Counted from the stretch's first letter, positions 34,530 through 44,782 are shown. The stretch: 64,000 bases of DNA from Massilia sp. CFBP 13721 (GCF_014842025.1 NZ_JACYUY010000002.1:267379-331378); one strand, 5' to 3'. The notes: generated by a model not told the origin, from the letters alone. Translations and numbers: made by a program.

Positions 34530-35168
34530 ATGACCTTACGCCTTGGCGATACCGCCCCCGACTTCGAGCAGGATTCCACCATCGGCACGATCCGCTTCCA
34601 CGAGTGGGCCGGCGATTCGTGGGTGGTGCTGTTCTCGCACCCGGCCGACTTTACCCCGGTGTGCACGACCGAACTCGGCCTGACCGCCAAACTGAAACCT
34701 GAATTCGACAAGCGCAACGTGAAAGCGATCGCGCTCTCGGTCGACCCGGCCGAGCAGCACAAGGGCTGGATCAAGGATATCGAAGAGACCCAGCAAACCG
34801 TGGTGGGCTTCCCGATCATCGCCGACGCCGACAAATCCGTGTCCACCCTGTACGACATGATCCACCCGGAAATGTCAGCCACGGCCACCGTGCGCTCGCT
34901 GTTCGTGATCGACCCGAAGAAAAAGATCCGCCTGACCATCACTTACCCGATGAGCACCGGCCGCAACTTCGACGAAGTGCTGCGCGTGATCGACGCGCTG
35001 CAGCTGACCGACGCGCATACGGTGGCGACGCCGGGCAACTGGAAAGATGGCGACGACGTCATCATTCCGCTGACCGTGCAGGATCCGGCGGTCATTGCTG
35101 AGAAATATCCGAAGGGGTTTACGGCGCCGCGGCCATACCTGCGCCTGACGCCGCAGCCGAACAAGTAA
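34530..35168 (+). CDS. 1-Cys peroxiredoxin (Prx6-type)
   Basis: A 212-residue peroxiredoxin. The peroxidatic Cys45 is in DFTPVCTTELG, and it is the only cysteine in the protein, so it is a 1-Cys enzyme of the Prx6 group. The C-terminal part (WKDGDDVIIPLTVQDPAVIAEKYPKG, RPYLRLTPQP) is the Prx6-specific extension. It reduces peroxides using thiol donors. ATG at 34530 is preferred because GGAG (34520-34523) lies six bases upstream; the ATG at 34524 touches that site. The next 420 bp contain repeats only. Confidence 0.92.
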   Translation: MTLRLGDTAPDFEQDSTIGTIRFHEWAGDSWVVLFSHPADFTPVCTTELGLTAKLKPEFDKRNVKAIALSVDPAEQHKGWIKDIEETQQTVVGFPIIADADKSVSTLYDMIHPEMSATATVRSLFVIDPKKKIRLTITYPMSTGRNFDEVLRVIDALQLTDAHTVATPGNWKDGDDVIIPLTVQDPAVIAEKYPKGFTAPRPYLRLTPQPNK

Positions 35169-35222
35169 GCTTTACCGGTACGATGCAAGCGGCCTTCGAC
35201 CTTGCTCGAACGGCCGCGCACC

Positions 35223-35326
35223 GTAGAGGGTGTGAAAAAATTGTCAGGGCAAGGCGCATCGTCGAAGACAGTACGGGGGTACGGCAAGACGATGCAACGC
35301 CGCCATGGCGATTTTTTCACACCCTC
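35223..35326. repeat. MITE-like imperfect palindrome with 16-bp perfect terminal arms
   Basis: GAGGGTGTGAAAAAAT (35226-35241) is repeated as its exact reverse complement at 35311-35326. The interior folds too: GCATCGTC (35256-35263) with GACGATGC (35288-35295), and an apex GTAC-GGGG-GTAC (35271-35282). The whole is about 104 bp with no coding potential. It sits 54 bp after the peroxiredoxin stop and directly abuts the REP-like copy at 35327. It may be a non-autonomous mobile element or a stable 3' hairpin. Confidence 0.65.
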
Positions 35327-35459
35327 GTAGGGTGGACTCCCGAGTCCACGCGTGCAACGGTTAACCATTTTCGGCTTCAACCAGAAAGCGATGAGCGTGC
35401 CATGAAGAGCATTTCGACACGCGACAGTTCGACCGCGTGGACTCAGGAGTCCACCCTAC
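35327..35459. repeat. Inverted pair of GTAG-headed REP-like palindromes (copies 4 and 5)
   Basis: Plus copy 35327-35352: GTAG, then GTGGACTC-CC-GAGTCCAC and GCG. Minus copy 35434-35459: GTGGACTC-AG-GAGTCCAC, ending CTAC. About 80 bp of unique sequence separate them. They lie in the gap between the peroxiredoxin and TauE genes. Confidence 0.75.
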
Positions 35460-35589
35460 GGTACACCACCTCCTGTAGCTGAATTTCGCATATTGACTCT
35501 GCGCAGCATTCTTGCCATTCCCGCGCAACGCATAAGCAAATAGAAAAACCGTCGTTTGTCCCACGGCTGACCCGGCTTACCCTTGGGCC

Positions 35590-36363
35590 ATGCTGATGAC
35601 ATACATTACCGCCGGCTTCGGGGTCGGCCTGCTGGTCGGGATGACCGGCGTCGGCGGCGGCTCGCTGATGACGCCGCTCCTGACCCTGCTGTTCGGCGTC
35701 TCGCCGACCGTTGCCGTCGGCACCGACCTGGCGTTCGCCTCGATCACCAAGGGCGCCGGCACCATTACCCACCGTTTCAACGGCACCGTCAACTGGACCA
35801 TCGTGCGGCGCCTGTGCCTGGGCGCGCTGCCGGCCGCGCTGGTCGCCACGCTCGGCCTGCGCCACTTCGGCGCGCTCAACGCCGAGATCGGCCAGCTCAT
35901 CCGTTATTCGATCGCCGGCTCGGTCATGCTGACCGTCGTCGCGCTGCTGTTCCGCAAGCGCATGCTGGCCTGGATCCACGCCAAACCCGGGCGCCAGCTG
36001 CAAGGCAATGCACTGGTGACGGCCACCATCGTCTCGGGCGCCATCCTCGGCGTGCTGGTCACCATCTCCTCGATCGGCGCCGGCGCCATTGGCGCCACCC
36101 TGCTGGTGATGCTGTACCCGAAGCTGACTCCGGCCGAAGTGGCCGGTACCGACATCGCCTACGCCGTGCCGCTGACCGCGATCGCCGCCATCGGCCACTG
36201 GTGGCTGGGTTCGATCGACTGGATGCTGTTGCTGACCCTGCTCATCGGTTCGCTGCCGGGCATTACCCTTGGTTCGATGCTCGCTCGCAAGGTACCTGAA
36301 CGCTTCCTGCGCGCATTGCTGGCGCTGACGCTGACGACTGTGGCGGCCAAATTAATCTACTGA
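35590..36363 (+). CDS. TauE/SafE-family sulfite/organosulfonate exporter
   Basis: A 257-residue membrane protein with the TauE/SafE repeat: GFGVGLLVGMTGVGGGSLMTPLL at the start, VGTDLAFASITKGAGTITHR, and in the second half GAILGVLVTISSIGAGAIGATLL and AGTDIAYAVPLTAIAAIGHW. About eight helices. Family members export sulfite, sulfonates or sulfoacetate, or take up related anions. Its position 110 bp ahead of cysTWA-cysB supports a role in sulfur metabolism, but it has its own gap and may be independently regulated. ATG at 35590; the direct substrate is unknown. Confidence 0.88.
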   Translation: MLMTYITAGFGVGLLVGMTGVGGGSLMTPLLTLLFGVSPTVAVGTDLAFASITKGAGTITHRFNGTVNWTIVRRLCLGALPAALVATLGLRHFGALNAEIGQLIRYSIAGSVMLTVVALLFRKRMLAWIHAKPGRQLQGNALVTATIVSGAILGVLVTISSIGAGAIGATLLVMLYPKLTPAEVAGTDIAYAVPLTAIAAIGHWWLGSIDWMLLLTLLIGSLPGITLGSMLARKVPERFLRALLALTLTTVAAKLIY

Positions 36364-36434
36364 GGCGTGCTAATAGCGTAATTCGTCTATGCAAATGAGG
36401 ATTGGTTCGTTTGGTTTATGAGCCGCAAGTGAGA

Positions 36435-36466
36435 TTATTACGATCCATTAGAAGAAATTGTAATAA
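36435..36466. promoter_or_regulatory. Inverted repeat upstream of cysT, possible operator
   Basis: TTATTAC (36435-36441) and GTAATAA (36460-36466) form a perfect 7-bp inverted repeat with an 18-bp spacer, ending 7 bp before the cysT start. It is in an AT-rich patch where CysB control would be expected. Whether it is a CysB site or an RNA hairpin is open. Confidence 0.35.
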
Positions 36467-36473
36467 GGACGCC

Positions 36474-37316
36474 ATGCACACTCCCAAACCGCGCGCACCA
36501 GGACGGGTCATCCCCGGCTTCGGGCTGTCGCTCGGGTTCACGATCTTTTATCTGGCGCTGATCGTGCTGATCCCGCTGTCGGCCGTCTTCCTGAAAACCT
36601 TCACCATGACCTGGGAAGCGTTCTGGACGGCGGTGTCCTCCGAGCGCGTGGTCGCCTCCTATAAACTCAGCTTCGGCGCCTCGCTGATCGCCGCCGCCCT
36701 GAACGTCGTCTTCGGTGGCATCGTTGCCTGGGTGCTGGTGCGTTATAAATTTCCCGGTAAGCGCTTCGTCGACGCGCTGGTCGACCTGCCGTTCGCGCTG
36801 CCCACCGCCGTGGCCGGCATCACGCTGACCGCGCTGTATTCGAACAATGGCTGGATCGGCAAATACCTCGAACAGTTCGGCATCAAGGTCGCCTTTACGC
36901 CGCTGGGCGTGGTCGTGGCGCTGACCTTCATCGGGCTGCCGTTCGTCGTGCGTACCGTGCAGCCGGTGCTGGAAGAAGCCGAGCGCGAACTCGAAGAAGC
37001 GGCGGCCAGCCTGGGCGCCAGCCCGCTGCAAACCTTTTTCCGCGTGATCCTGCCGTCGATCGTGCCGGCGCTGCTGACCGGCTTTGCGCTGGCCTTTGCG
37101 CGCGCCACCGGCGAATACGGCTCGGTGATTTTCATCGCCGGCAACCTGCCGATGGTGTCCGAGATCACGCCGCTGTTCATCATCACCAAACTCGAGCAGT
37201 ACGATTACGCCGGCGCCACCGCGATCGCGGTCGTGATGCTGATCTTCTCCTTCATCCTGCTGCTGACGATTAACCTGTTGCAGGCCTGGACCCGCAGAAG
37301 GGCAGGCAAGAAATGA
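36474..37316 (+). CDS. cysT: Sulfate/thiosulfate ABC transporter permease CysT
   Basis: A 280-residue inner-membrane permease, first half of the sulfate channel. CysT signatures include [15 protein letters not shown], the helix [20 protein letters not shown] and the EAA loop [24 protein letters not shown]. Six helices are expected. The start is ATG at 36474; a longer frame to 36402 has no support. It heads the operon cysT-cysW-cysA-cysB, whose genes overlap by 4 bp throughout (ATGA at 37313-37316 here). No sulfate-binding protein (Sbp/CysP) gene is adjacent, so it lies elsewhere. Confidence 0.95.
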   Translation: MHTPKPRAPGRVIPGFGLSLGFTIFYLALIVLIPLSAVFLKTFTMTWEAFWTAVSSERVVASYKLSFGASLIAAALNVVFGGIVAWVLVRYKFPGKRFVDALVDLPFALPTAVAGITLTALYSNNGWIGKYLEQFGIKVAFTPLGVVVALTFIGLPFVVRTVQPVLEEAERELEEAAASLGASPLQTFFRVILPSIVPALLTGFALAFARATGEYGSVIFIAGNLPMVSEITPLFIITKLEQYDYAGATAIAVVMLIFSFILLLTINLLQAWTRRRAGKK

Positions 37317-38221
37317 GTGCAGTCTTGAATAAACCCCTTGCCGCCACGCCGCGTGCCGCACGTCCCGTGAAAACCAATGCCTTCGAGCCGAACTGGGTGC
37401 GCTGGACGCTGATCGGCGTCGCCCTCGCGTTCCTGACCCTGTTCCTGTTCGTGCCGCTGGTGGCCGTCTTTGCCGAGGCGCTGAAGAAGGGCTGGGATAC
37501 CTATGTCGAGTCGATCACCGACCCCGACGCCATCTCGGCGATTAAACTCACGCTGATCGCGGCCGGCATTTCGGTGCCGTTGAACCTGGTCTTCGGCGTC
37601 GCCGCGGCCTGGTGCATCGCCAAGTTCGACTTCAAGGGCAAGAGCGTGCTGCTGACCCTGATCGACCTGCCGTTCTCGGTGTCGCCGGTGATCGCCGGCC
37701 TGATCTACGTGCTGCTGTTCGGCGCCCAGGGCTGGTTCGGCGAGTGGCTGATGGAACACGACATCAAGATCCTGTTCGCGGTGCCGGGCATCGTGCTGGC
37801 GACCGTGTTCATCACCTTCCCCTTCGTCGCACGCGAGCTGATTCCGCTGATGCAGCAGCAGGGCACCGAGGAAGAAGAAGCGGCGCTGGTGCTGGGCGCC
37901 TCCGGCTGGCAAACCTTCTGGCGCGTGACGCTTCCGAACATCAAATGGGGCCTGCTGTACGGCGTCATCCTGTGCAATGCGCGGGCGATGGGCGAGTTCG
38001 GCGCGGTGTCGGTGGTGTCGGGCCATATCCGCGGCGAGACCAACACCATGCCGCTGCACGTCGAAATCCTCTACAACGAATACAACTTCACGGCCGCGTT
38101 TGCGATCGCATCCTTGCTGGCGCTGCTCGCGCTGGTAACGCTGGCCGTCAAATCCCTTATCGAATGGCGCCTGCATCAATCCCGCAGCGCGGACGCCGGC
38201 ACCACGGAGCGCACAGAATGA
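37313..38221 (+). CDS. cysW: Sulfate/thiosulfate ABC transporter permease CysW
   Basis: A 302-residue permease, second half of the sulfate channel. Family features: [41 protein letters not shown] and the EAA loop [23 protein letters not shown]. The N-terminus has about 25 polar residues before the first helix, longer than in E. coli. The start overlaps the cysT stop and the stop overlaps the cysA start (38218-38221), so the subunits are translationally coupled. Confidence 0.95.
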   Translation: MSAVLNKPLAATPRAARPVKTNAFEPNWVRWTLIGVALAFLTLFLFVPLVAVFAEALKKGWDTYVESITDPDAISAIKLTLIAAGISVPLNLVFGVAAAWCIAKFDFKGKSVLLTLIDLPFSVSPVIAGLIYVLLFGAQGWFGEWLMEHDIKILFAVPGIVLATVFITFPFVARELIPLMQQQGTEEEEAALVLGASGWQTFWRVTLPNIKWGLLYGVILCNARAMGEFGAVSVVSGHIRGETNTMPLHVEILYNEYNFTAAFAIASLLALLALVTLAVKSLIEWRLHQSRSADAGTTERTE

Positions 38222-39291
38222 CGATCGAAGTCCAACACATCCGCAAGCAGTTCGGCCAGTTCAAGGCGCTCGACGACGTCTCGCTGCAATTCCCCGACGG
38301 CCAGCTGACCGCCTTGCTGGGACCCTCCGGCTGCGGCAAGACCACGCTGCTGCGCATCATCGCCGGCCTCGAACACCCGGATACCGGCTCGGTCCTGCTC
38401 GACGGCCAGGATGCCTCGCGCAGCCACGTGCGCGAGCGCCAGGTCGGCTTCGTGTTCCAGCATTACGCGCTCTTCAAACACATGACGGTGTTCGAGAACG
38501 TCGCCTTTGGCCTGCGCGTACGGCCACGCAAGGAGCGTCCGTCCGAACAGCAGATCCGCGACAAGGTCAAGCAGCTGCTCGAACTGGTGCAATTGGACTG
38601 GATCGCCGACCGCTACCCGCCGCAACTCTCGGGCGGCCAGCGCCAGCGCATCGCGCTTGCCCGTGCCCTTGCCGTGGAGCCGCGCGTTCTGCTGCTCGAC
38701 GAACCCTTCGGCGCCCTGGATGCCAAGGTGCGCAAGGAATTGCGCCGCTGGCTGCGCCGCCTGCACGACGACCTGCACGTGACCTCGATCTTCGTCACCC
38801 ACGACCAGGAAGAAGCGCTCGAAGTGGCGGACCAGGTGGTGGTCATGAACAAGGGCCGCGTCGAGCAGCTCGGCACGCCCGAAAGCGTGTACAACGCCCC
38901 GGCCTCGCCCTTCGTCTACAGCTTCCTCGGCAACGTCAACCTGTTCCACGGCCGCGTGCACGACGGCGTGCTGGCCAGCGGCGACGCGATTTTCGACGCG
39001 CCCGGCCACAGCGCCGTGCAGAACGCCGACGGCATCGGCTACGTGCGTCCGCACGACCTCGACGTCGAGCGCTACGCCGCGGGCCAGCCAGGCATCGTGG
39101 TGAAACTACGCCGCGCGCATGCGATCGGCCCGCTGGCCCAGCTCGACCTCGAGCGCGCCGACAATGCGCAGCTGATCGAAGCGGTGATTCCGAACGAGCG
39201 CTTCGCCCGCCTCGAACTGAAAGAAGGCGAGACCCTGCTCGTGCGTCCGCGCCAGATCCAGGTGTTCGTCGACGAAGGAGGGGGTATATGA
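38218..39291 (+). CDS. cysA: Sulfate/thiosulfate import ATPase CysA
   Basis: A 357-residue ATPase that powers sulfate uptake. Walker [11 protein letters not shown]-loop in [18 protein letters not shown], signature [15 protein letters not shown], Walker [16 protein letters not shown] and the switch His in [11 protein letters not shown] are all intact. A regulatory TOBE-type domain (about 240-357) follows with RPHDLDVER and [15 protein letters not shown]. Overlaps cysW upstream and the cysB-like gene downstream (39288-39291). Confidence 0.96.
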   Translation: MTIEVQHIRKQFGQFKALDDVSLQFPDGQLTALLGPSGCGKTTLLRIIAGLEHPDTGSVLLDGQDASRSHVRERQVGFVFQHYALFKHMTVFENVAFGLRVRPRKERPSEQQIRDKVKQLLELVQLDWIADRYPPQLSGGQRQRIALARALAVEPRVLLLDEPFGALDAKVRKELRRWLRRLHDDLHVTSIFVTHDQEEALEVADQVVVMNKGRVEQLGTPESVYNAPASPFVYSFLGNVNLFHGRVHDGVLASGDAIFDAPGHSAVQNADGIGYVRPHDLDVERYAAGQPGIVVKLRRAHAIGPLAQLDLERADNAQLIEAVIPNERFARLELKEGETLLVRPRQIQVFVDEGGGI

Positions 39292-40226
39292 ACTTCCAGC
39301 AGCTGCGTTCGGTGCGCGAAGCGGCGCGCCGCAATTTCAACCTCACCGACGTGGCCGCGGCACTGTTCACCTCGCAGCCGGGCGTGTCGCGCCAGATCCG
39401 CGAACTCGAGGACGAACTCGGCGTCGTCATCTTCGAACGCAACGGCAAGCGCCTGACCGGTCTGACCGCACCCGGCAAGGGCATCCTGAAAATCGTCGAG
39501 CGCCTGCTGGTGGAAGCGGAAAACCTGGCGCAGGCCAGCCAGGAATATTCGGCCCAGGACAGCGGCACGCTGACGATTGCCGTCACCCACACCCAGGCGC
39601 GCTATGCGCTGCCGCAGGTGGTGCAATCGTTCCGCAACGCCTTCCCGAACGTGCGCATCGCCCTGCAGCAAAGTGCGCCGGAACACATCGCCGAATACGT
39701 GCTGTCCGGCCGCGCCGACATCGGCATCGCCACCGAAGGTCTGTCCACCTTTCCCGACCTGGTCTCGTTCCCGTGCTACCGCTGGAGCCACGTGGTGGTG
39801 GCGCCGGACGGACACCCGCTGCTCAGTAAAACCCCGCTGCGGCTGGAAGACCTGGCCGAGTACCCGCTCATCACCTACGACGTCGGCTACACCGGCCGCA
39901 GCCACATCGACAATGCCTTCGCCAAGGCCGGGCTGGCGCCGGACATGGTGCTCACCGCCATGGATTCGGACGTCATCAAGCAGTACGTGTCGCTGGGGAT
40001 GGGGGTCGGCATCATCGCCTCGATGGCTTTTGACCACGGACGCGACAAAGGCTTGCGGGCGATCGAGTCGTCGCACCTGTTTGCGCCGAATGTGACGCGC
40101 CTTGCCGTGCGGCGCGGGGCATATTTAAGGGCGTATGCGTATCACTTCATCGAGCGGTTTGCACCGGGGTTTACGCGGGCGGATATCGAGCGCTCGCTGG
40201 AGGCGGATGAGGCAGTGGCGATTTAA
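39288..40226 (+). CDS. cysB: CysB-type LysR transcriptional regulator
   Basis: A 312-residue LysR regulator. The N-terminal helix-turn-helix ([40 protein letters not shown]) is the CysB/Cbl pattern, and the effector domain has [19 protein letters not shown], matching the CysB ligand pocket. CysB activates sulfur-assimilation genes in response to N-acetylserine. It overlaps cysA by 4 bp, so regulator and transporter are made together, an autoregulated arrangement typical of betaproteobacteria. A Cbl-like specialised role cannot be excluded. Confidence 0.92.
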   Translation: MNFQQLRSVREAARRNFNLTDVAAALFTSQPGVSRQIRELEDELGVVIFERNGKRLTGLTAPGKGILKIVERLLVEAENLAQASQEYSAQDSGTLTIAVTHTQARYALPQVVQSFRNAFPNVRIALQQSAPEHIAEYVLSGRADIGIATEGLSTFPDLVSFPCYRWSHVVVAPDGHPLLSKTPLRLEDLAEYPLITYDVGYTGRSHIDNAFAKAGLAPDMVLTAMDSDVIKQYVSLGMGVGIIASMAFDHGRDKGLRAIESSHLFAPNVTRLAVRRGAYLRAYAYHFIERFAPGFTRADIERSLEADEAVAI

Positions 40227-40265
40227 TATCGGTGCGTGTGCGAGTACGCGCGCGATAACGATCGA

Positions 40266-40334
40266 CGCGTGGACGGCAAAGCCGTTCACCCTACGGTCGC
40301 CAACTGTAGGGTGGACGGGTCTCCCGTCCACGCG
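40266..40334. repeat. Inverted pair of GTAG-headed REP-like palindromes (copies 6 and 7)
   Basis: Minus copy 40266-40294: GTGGACGGC-AAA-GCCGTTCAC ends CTAC. Plus copy 40306-40334: GTAG, then GTGGACGG-GTCT-CCCGTCCAC and GCG. Only 11 bp separate them, so they could also fold together as one large hairpin. They fill most of the 137-bp gap between the convergent cysB and aldo/keto reductase genes. Confidence 0.75.
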
Positions 40335-40363
40335 TTCAACGCACGTTTGAATTACGCGCGACC

Positions 40364-41410
40364 TTACTGCCCCGGATTCGTAATTCGCGCGTGAATCCCA
40401 TCGATCGCCTTCACCACCTCATCCGGCAACATGATCTCCGCCGCATCGATGTTCTCCTCCAGCTGCGCCAAGGTCGTCGCCCCAATAATGGTCGACCCCA
40501 CGAACCAGCGCGAATAACACCAGGCCAGCGCCATCTGCGCCGGGCTTAATCCATGCGCACGCGCCAGCGCCGCATATTCGGCAACCGCCGCCAGCACCTC
40601 GGGCCGCACATAGCGCGGACTCCAGTTCGGCGGGAAAATCGTCAGCCGCCCGTGCGCCTTCGGATCGTCGAGGTATTTGCTTGTGAGCTGCCCGAACGCC
40701 AGCGGACTGTAGGCCAGCAGGCTGACCTCGGTGCGGAAGCAGGTCTCGTCGAGCAGCGTCGTCTCGAACGCGCGCGCCGTCAGGTTGTACAGGTTCTGGA
40801 TCGTGGCGATGCGCGGCAAACCGCGCGTCTCGGCCAGCTTCACGTATTCGCACACGCCCCACGAACTCTCGTTCGAGACGCCGATCGCGCGGATCTTGCC
40901 GGCCTTGACCAGTTCGCCCAGCGCGCCCAGCGTTTCTTCGATCGGCACGCTCGAACGCTCGCGCTTCGGATTAAAACTGTTGGCGCCGAAGATCGGCAGG
41001 TTGCGGCTTGGCCAGTGGATCTGGTACAGGTCGATGTAATCGATCTGCAGGCGCTGCAAGCTGGCTTCGACCGCGGCGCGCACGTTGGCCGCGTCGAGGT
41101 CATGCGATGGACCGCGAATCCAGCCCATGTTCGCATTCGGGCCGGCGATTTTCGAGGCGATGACGAGGTCGTCGCGCCGACCGCGCCGATGCAGCCAGCT
41201 GCCGATGAAGCGTTCGGTCGAACCCTGCGTTTCGGCGCGGCCCATTACCGGGTACATCTCGGCGGTGTCGATGAAATTGATGCCGCGCTCGACCGCGTAG
41301 TCGAGCTGGCGGTGGGCATCAAGCTCCGTATTCTGTTCGCCGAAGGTCATGGTCCCGAGGCAGACCTTCGATACCTGTAATTCGCTGCGTCCGAGTCGTG
41401 TGCGTTCCAT
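40364..41410 (-). CDS. Aldo/keto reductase, Tas-like
   Basis: A 348-residue (beta/alpha)8-barrel NADP(H)-dependent reductase. The start RTRLGRSELQVSKVCLGTMTFGEQNT is that of the Tas/YghZ-type group. The catalytic tetrad is visible: Asp48 and Tyr53 in FIDTAEMYP, Lys87 in VIASKIAG, and His in YQIHWPSR. The cofactor end has SAWCYS-like AWCYSRWFVGSTIIGATTLAQLEENI. Substrate unknown. It is transcribed towards cysB and lies 8 bp downstream of pyrD, possibly by readthrough. Confidence 0.92.
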   Translation of the reverse strand: MERTRLGRSELQVSKVCLGTMTFGEQNTELDAHRQLDYAVERGINFIDTAEMYPVMGRAETQGSTERFIGSWLHRRGRRDDLVIASKIAGPNANMGWIRGPSHDLDAANVRAAVEASLQRLQIDYIDLYQIHWPSRNLPIFGANSFNPKRERSSVPIEETLGALGELVKAGKIRAIGVSNESSWGVCEYVKLAETRGLPRIATIQNLYNLTARAFETTLLDETCFRTEVSLLAYSPLAFGQLTSKYLDDPKAHGRLTIFPPNWSPRYVRPEVLAAVAEYAALARAHGLSPAQMALAWCYSRWFVGSTIIGATTLAQLEENIDAAEIMLPDEVVKAIDGIHARITNPGQ

Positions 41411-41417
41411 GGGTTCT

Positions 41418-42455
41418 TCAGGCTTTCAATGCGTCCGCGCACTCGCGCACCAGCGACGGGCCGCGGTAGATCAGGCCGCTGTAGAGCTGCACCAGCCGGG
41501 CGCCGGAGGCGATCTTTTCCTGCGCATCCTGGCCCGACAGGATGCCGCCGACGCCGATGATCGGGATGGCGTCGCCGAGTTCCTTTTTCATCGCGCGGAT
41601 CACGATGTTCGACAGGTCGAACACGGGCGCGCCCGAGACGCCGCCGGTTTCCATGCCGTGGCGGTAGCGTTCGACGTCGCGCCGGTTCAGCGTCGTATTC
41701 GTCGCGATGACGCCGTCGATCTTGTGACGCAAAAGGGCGCCGGCGATGTCGCGGATCTGTTCGGCGTCGATGTCCGGTGCGATCTTCAGCGCCAGCGGCA
41801 CGTAGCGGCCATGCTGGTCGGCCAGCTTCGTTTGCTCCAGTTTGAGCTGGGCGAGCAGGGCGTCGAGTTCGGAAGCGCCTTGCAGCTGGCGCAGGTTCTT
41901 GGTGTTGGGCGACGAGATGTTGACCGTGACGTAGCTCGCGTACGGATACACCTTGCGCAGGCAGATCAGGTAATCGTCGGCGGCGCGTTCGATCGGGGTG
42001 TCGGCGTTCTTGCCGATGTTCAGGCCGAGCACGCCTTCCTTGTTCTGGTAGAAGCGCGAGGCCTGGACGTTGGCGACAAAGGCGTCGACGCCGCCATTGT
42101 TAAAACCCATGCGGTTGATGATGCCGCGCGCGGCCGGGACGCGGAACATGCGCGGCTTCGGATTGCCCGCCTGCGCGCGCGGGGTCACGGTGCCGATCTC
42201 GATCGAGCCGAAGCCCAGCGCCGCCAGGCCGTCGATGTAGGCGCCGTCCTTGTCCAGGCCCGCGGCCAGGCCGACCGGGTTCGGGAAGGTGATGCCCATC
42301 ACGGTGCGCGGGTCCGGCGCCGGCTTCTTGAACATGCCGGTGGCGCCGCGCTGGGCGGCGCTGTGCAGGGCGGGCAGGGTCAGGTTGTGGGCGGTTTCCG
42401 CAGGCAGCGTGAACAGCAGGGGACGGGCGAGGGTGTACAGGAGTTTGTCGGACAT
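41418..42455 (-). CDS. pyrD: Dihydroorotate dehydrogenase (quinone), class 2
   Basis: A 345-residue membrane-associated FMN enzyme that oxidises dihydroorotate to orotate, fourth step of pyrimidine synthesis. The N-terminal amphipathic extension ([19 protein letters not shown]) that contacts the quinone defines class 2. Motifs: [30 protein letters not shown], the catalytic Ser in [16 protein letters not shown], and the FMN site [11 protein letters not shown]. The start is ATG at 42455; a frame extends to 42539 but without support. Its upstream neighbour is bpt (63 bp). Confidence 0.96.
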   Translation of the reverse strand: MSDKLLYTLARPLLFTLPAETAHNLTLPALHSAAQRGATGMFKKPAPDPRTVMGITFPNPVGLAAGLDKDGAYIDGLAALGFGSIEIGTVTPRAQAGNPKPRMFRVPAARGIINRMGFNNGGVDAFVANVQASRFYQNKEGVLGLNIGKNADTPIERAADDYLICLRKVYPYASYVTVNISSPNTKNLRQLQGASELDALLAQLKLEQTKLADQHGRYVPLALKIAPDIDAEQIRDIAGALLRHKIDGVIATNTTLNRRDVERYRHGMETGGVSGAPVFDLSNIVIRAMKKELGDAIPIIGVGGILSGQDAQEKIASGARLVQLYSGLIYRGPSLVRECADALKA

Positions 42456-42517
42456 GGCGCGCTCGGAAATGGGGTCGCGCTCATTGTACCGTGCGCGAGT
42501 GGCGCCTTTAGAGCACT

Positions 42518-43246
42518 CTAGCGGTCGAGGATGCCCCAAGTCCCGGCGATGCGCGCCTCCAGCGGGCGGAAATTGATTTTATACGCCATCTTTGGGCTCT
42601 GCTCGATCCAGTAGCCGAGGTAGACGAAGGGCAGGCCGAGTTCGCGCGCCTGCGCCACTTGCCACATCACGTTGTAGGTACCAAAGGAGGCGCCGGGCAC
42701 GTCGGGGTCGAAGAAGGTGTAGACCGAAGACAGGCCATCCGACAGCACGTCGATGATCGACACCATGCGCAGCAAGCCGTCGGGTTCGCGAAATTCCACC
42801 AGGCGCGTGTTGACCCGGCTTTGCAGCAGGAACTGGGCGTACTGGTCGCGGCTGTCCTGGTCCATGCCGCCGCCGACGTGGCGCGTGGTCTGGTAGCGCA
42901 GGTAGAGCGCGTAGTGTTCGTCCGAAAAGGCGAGATTGGCCACCACGGCCGACAGGTCGCCATGGCGCTTCCAGGCGCGGCGCTGGGTGCGGTTGGGTGC
43001 GAACTCGTTGCAGCGCACGCGCACCGGGATGCAGGCCTGGCAGCCGTCGCAATACGGGCGATACGTAAAAATGCCGCTGCGGCGAAAGCCGTTCTTCACG
43101 AGCTCGGAATACACGTCCGCGTTGATCAGGTGCGACGGCGTGGCCACTTGCGAGCGGGCCTGGCGTGCGTCGAGGTAGCTGCACGGATACGGGGCAGTCG
43201 TGTAGAACTGCAGCGTGGAGAAGGGCAGGTCGTTAAGGTGCGTCAT
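42518..43246 (-). CDS. bpt: Aspartate/glutamate leucyltransferase (Bpt)
   Basis: A 242-residue aminoacyl-tRNA-protein transferase that adds Leu to N-terminal Asp/Glu, tagging proteins for ClpAP/ClpS. Family motifs: [19 protein letters not shown] at the N-terminus, the Cys pair [18 protein letters not shown], and the C-terminal [19 protein letters not shown]. Length is normal. It lies 54 bp downstream of aat, the other N-degron transferase, on the same strand, so the pathway's two tagging enzymes are made together. Confidence 0.95.
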   Translation of the reverse strand: MTHLNDLPFSTLQFYTTAPYPCSYLDARQARSQVATPSHLINADVYSELVKNGFRRSGIFTYRPYCDGCQACIPVRVRCNEFAPNRTQRRAWKRHGDLSAVVANLAFSDEHYALYLRYQTTRHVGGGMDQDSRDQYAQFLLQSRVNTRLVEFREPDGLLRMVSIIDVLSDGLSSVYTFFDPDVPGASFGTYNVMWQVAQARELGLPFVYLGYWIEQSPKMAYKINFRPLEARIAGTWGILDR

Positions 43247-43300
43247 GCAGAGCTCTCGGGAGTGATGGCCCTATTCTAACGAAAGCGGAGCTGCGCACAA

Positions 43301-44020
43301 TTAGACGAACGGTGCGACTGGTTGCCACGGCCCGATCGCCGGCTCCCTGATCGCCGCGCGCAGGTGTTGCAGGAACACTGCCCGCGAGATCGGCGCGGCG
43401 CCCAGCGAGGCCAGGTGGCCGGTTTCCTGCTGGCAGTCGACCATGCGCACGCCGTGCGCGCGCAGGAAGGCGACCAGGTAGGCCAGCGCCACCTTGGAGG
43501 CGTCGGACACGCGCGCGAACATCGATTCGCCGTAGAACATGCGCCCGATGCACACGCCATAGGCGCCGCCGACCAGTTCGCCGTCCAGCCAGACTTCGGC
43601 CGAGTGCGCGTAGCCGAGCGCGTGCAGGCCGGTGTAGCCATCGATGATGTCTTCGGAAATCCAGGTGCCCGGACCATCCTTGCGCGGAGCCGCGCAGGCG
43701 CGCATTACCGCTTCGAAATCGCTGTCGAAGCGCACTTGCCAGCGTCCACCTTCGCTCCGGCTGCGCTCGACGCGGCGCAAGGTTTTTTTCAGGCTGTCGC
43801 TGATCTTGAAGTCATCGGTGTATAGGACCATGCGCGGGTCGGTGCTCCACCAGAGGATCGGCTGGCCTTCCGAAAACCACGGGAAGATGCCGTTCTGGTA
43901 GGCGAGCAGCAGGCGCCGCGGCGACAGGTCGGCGCCGGCCGCAAGCAGGCCGGGCGCGTCCATCGTCAGTGCCTCGGATACGTCGGGGAACGGCGTATGC
44001 GCATCAAGCCAGGGAATCAT
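43301..44020 (-). CDS. aat: Leucyl/phenylalanyl-tRNA--protein transferase
   Basis: A 239-residue transferase that adds Leu/Phe to proteins with N-terminal Lys/Arg, the first branch of the bacterial N-end rule. Typical motifs: [39 protein letters not shown], and [21 protein letters not shown] with [10 protein letters not shown]. The start at 44020 ([12 protein letters not shown]) agrees with the family. It is followed by bpt (54 bp) and preceded by the Nudix gene (14 bp), so the three probably form an operon. Confidence 0.96.
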   Translation of the reverse strand: MIPWLDAHTPFPDVSEALTMDAPGLLAAGADLSPRRLLLAYQNGIFPWFSEGQPILWWSTDPRMVLYTDDFKISDSLKKTLRRVERSRSEGGRWQVRFDSDFEAVMRACAAPRKDGPGTWISEDIIDGYTGLHALGYAHSAEVWLDGELVGGAYGVCIGRMFYGESMFARVSDASKVALAYLVAFLRAHGVRMVDCQQETGHLASLGAAPISRAVFLQHLRAAIREPAIGPWQPVAPFV

Positions 44021-44034
44021 GCGGTGCTCGCTGG

Positions 44035-44622
44035 TCAGTCGGGTTCGCGTGGCGCGATCATCGGGCGCCGGATGTCCAGGCTGTGCACGCCATACGCATT
44101 GGCGGCGCCCTCGCGCATTTTGACGCGATCGGCAAAGAAGAGTTCCAGCGTCGTGCGGATCGTCGGAAAGGCGAGGTCGTCCCAAGGGATATCGCGCTCG
44201 GCGAACAGTTGCACTTCCAGGCTCTCGATGCCCGGCGCGAAGTCGAGGTCGAGCAGGCGCGCCAGGTAGAACATGTGCACCTGGTGTACGTGGGCGACAT
44301 TGAGCAAGGAAAACAGTGGGCCGATCTCGATGTTGGCGCCGGCTTCCTCTTCGGTCTCGCGCACGGCGGCTTCAGACGTGGTCTCCTCGTTTTCCATGAA
44401 GCCGGCCGGCAAGGTCCAGTAGCCATGGCGCGGCTCGATCGCGCGCCGGCACAGCAGCACCTGCAGCGTGCCGTCTTGTTCCCAGACAGGGATGGAGCCA
44501 ATCACCATCTTCGGGTTCTGGTAGTGGATCGTGCCGCACTGGGGGCAGACATGGCGCGGCCGGTTGTCGCCTTCGGGAATGCTTAGCGCGACCGCATGGC
44601 CGCACTCGGAACAAAAGTTCAT
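44035..44622 (-). CDS. Nudix hydrolase with N-terminal zinc ribbon
   Basis: A 195-residue hydrolase of nucleoside-diphosphate-linked compounds. An N-terminal zinc ribbon (Cys4, Cys7, Cys26, Cys29: CSECGHAV...[12 protein letters not shown]) is followed by the Nudix box at about 74-96 ([22 protein letters not shown], matching GX5EX7REUXEEXGU in spacing). The zinc ribbon is that of the NudC/YfcD-related group, so NAD(H) or capped-RNA hydrolysis is possible, but the typical NudC SQPWPFP loop is absent. The start ATG is at 44622 with no clear ribosome-binding site. It heads the aat-bpt cluster. Confidence 0.87.
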   Translation of the reverse strand: MNFCSECGHAVALSIPEGDNRPRHVCPQCGTIHYQNPKMVIGSIPVWEQDGTLQVLLCRRAIEPRHGYWTLPAGFMENEETTSEAAVRETEEEAGANIEIGPLFSLLNVAHVHQVHMFYLARLLDLDFAPGIESLEVQLFAERDIPWDDLAFPTIRTTLELFFADRVKMREGAANAYGVHSLDIRRPMIAPREPD

Positions 44623-44754
44623 AGGGGGTAGAAAGAATGAATATACCCTCACTTTACACCTGATTGCTCCGGCTGTGCCGTCGTGCCGGCTCGGCAGTAT
44701 TCTTGCCTGAGTGCCATGCAAGACATCAATCGTCATCGGCGGTGGCATTGGGAT

Positions 44755-44782
44755 TGCCTAAACAGCCGGATCCGTATATAAT
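44755..44782 (+). promoter_or_regulatory. Promoter of the initiator tRNA gene
   Basis: -35 TTGCCT (44755-44760), 16-bp spacer, perfect -10 TATAAT (44777-44782); the tRNA begins 12 bp later. Confidence 0.75.
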
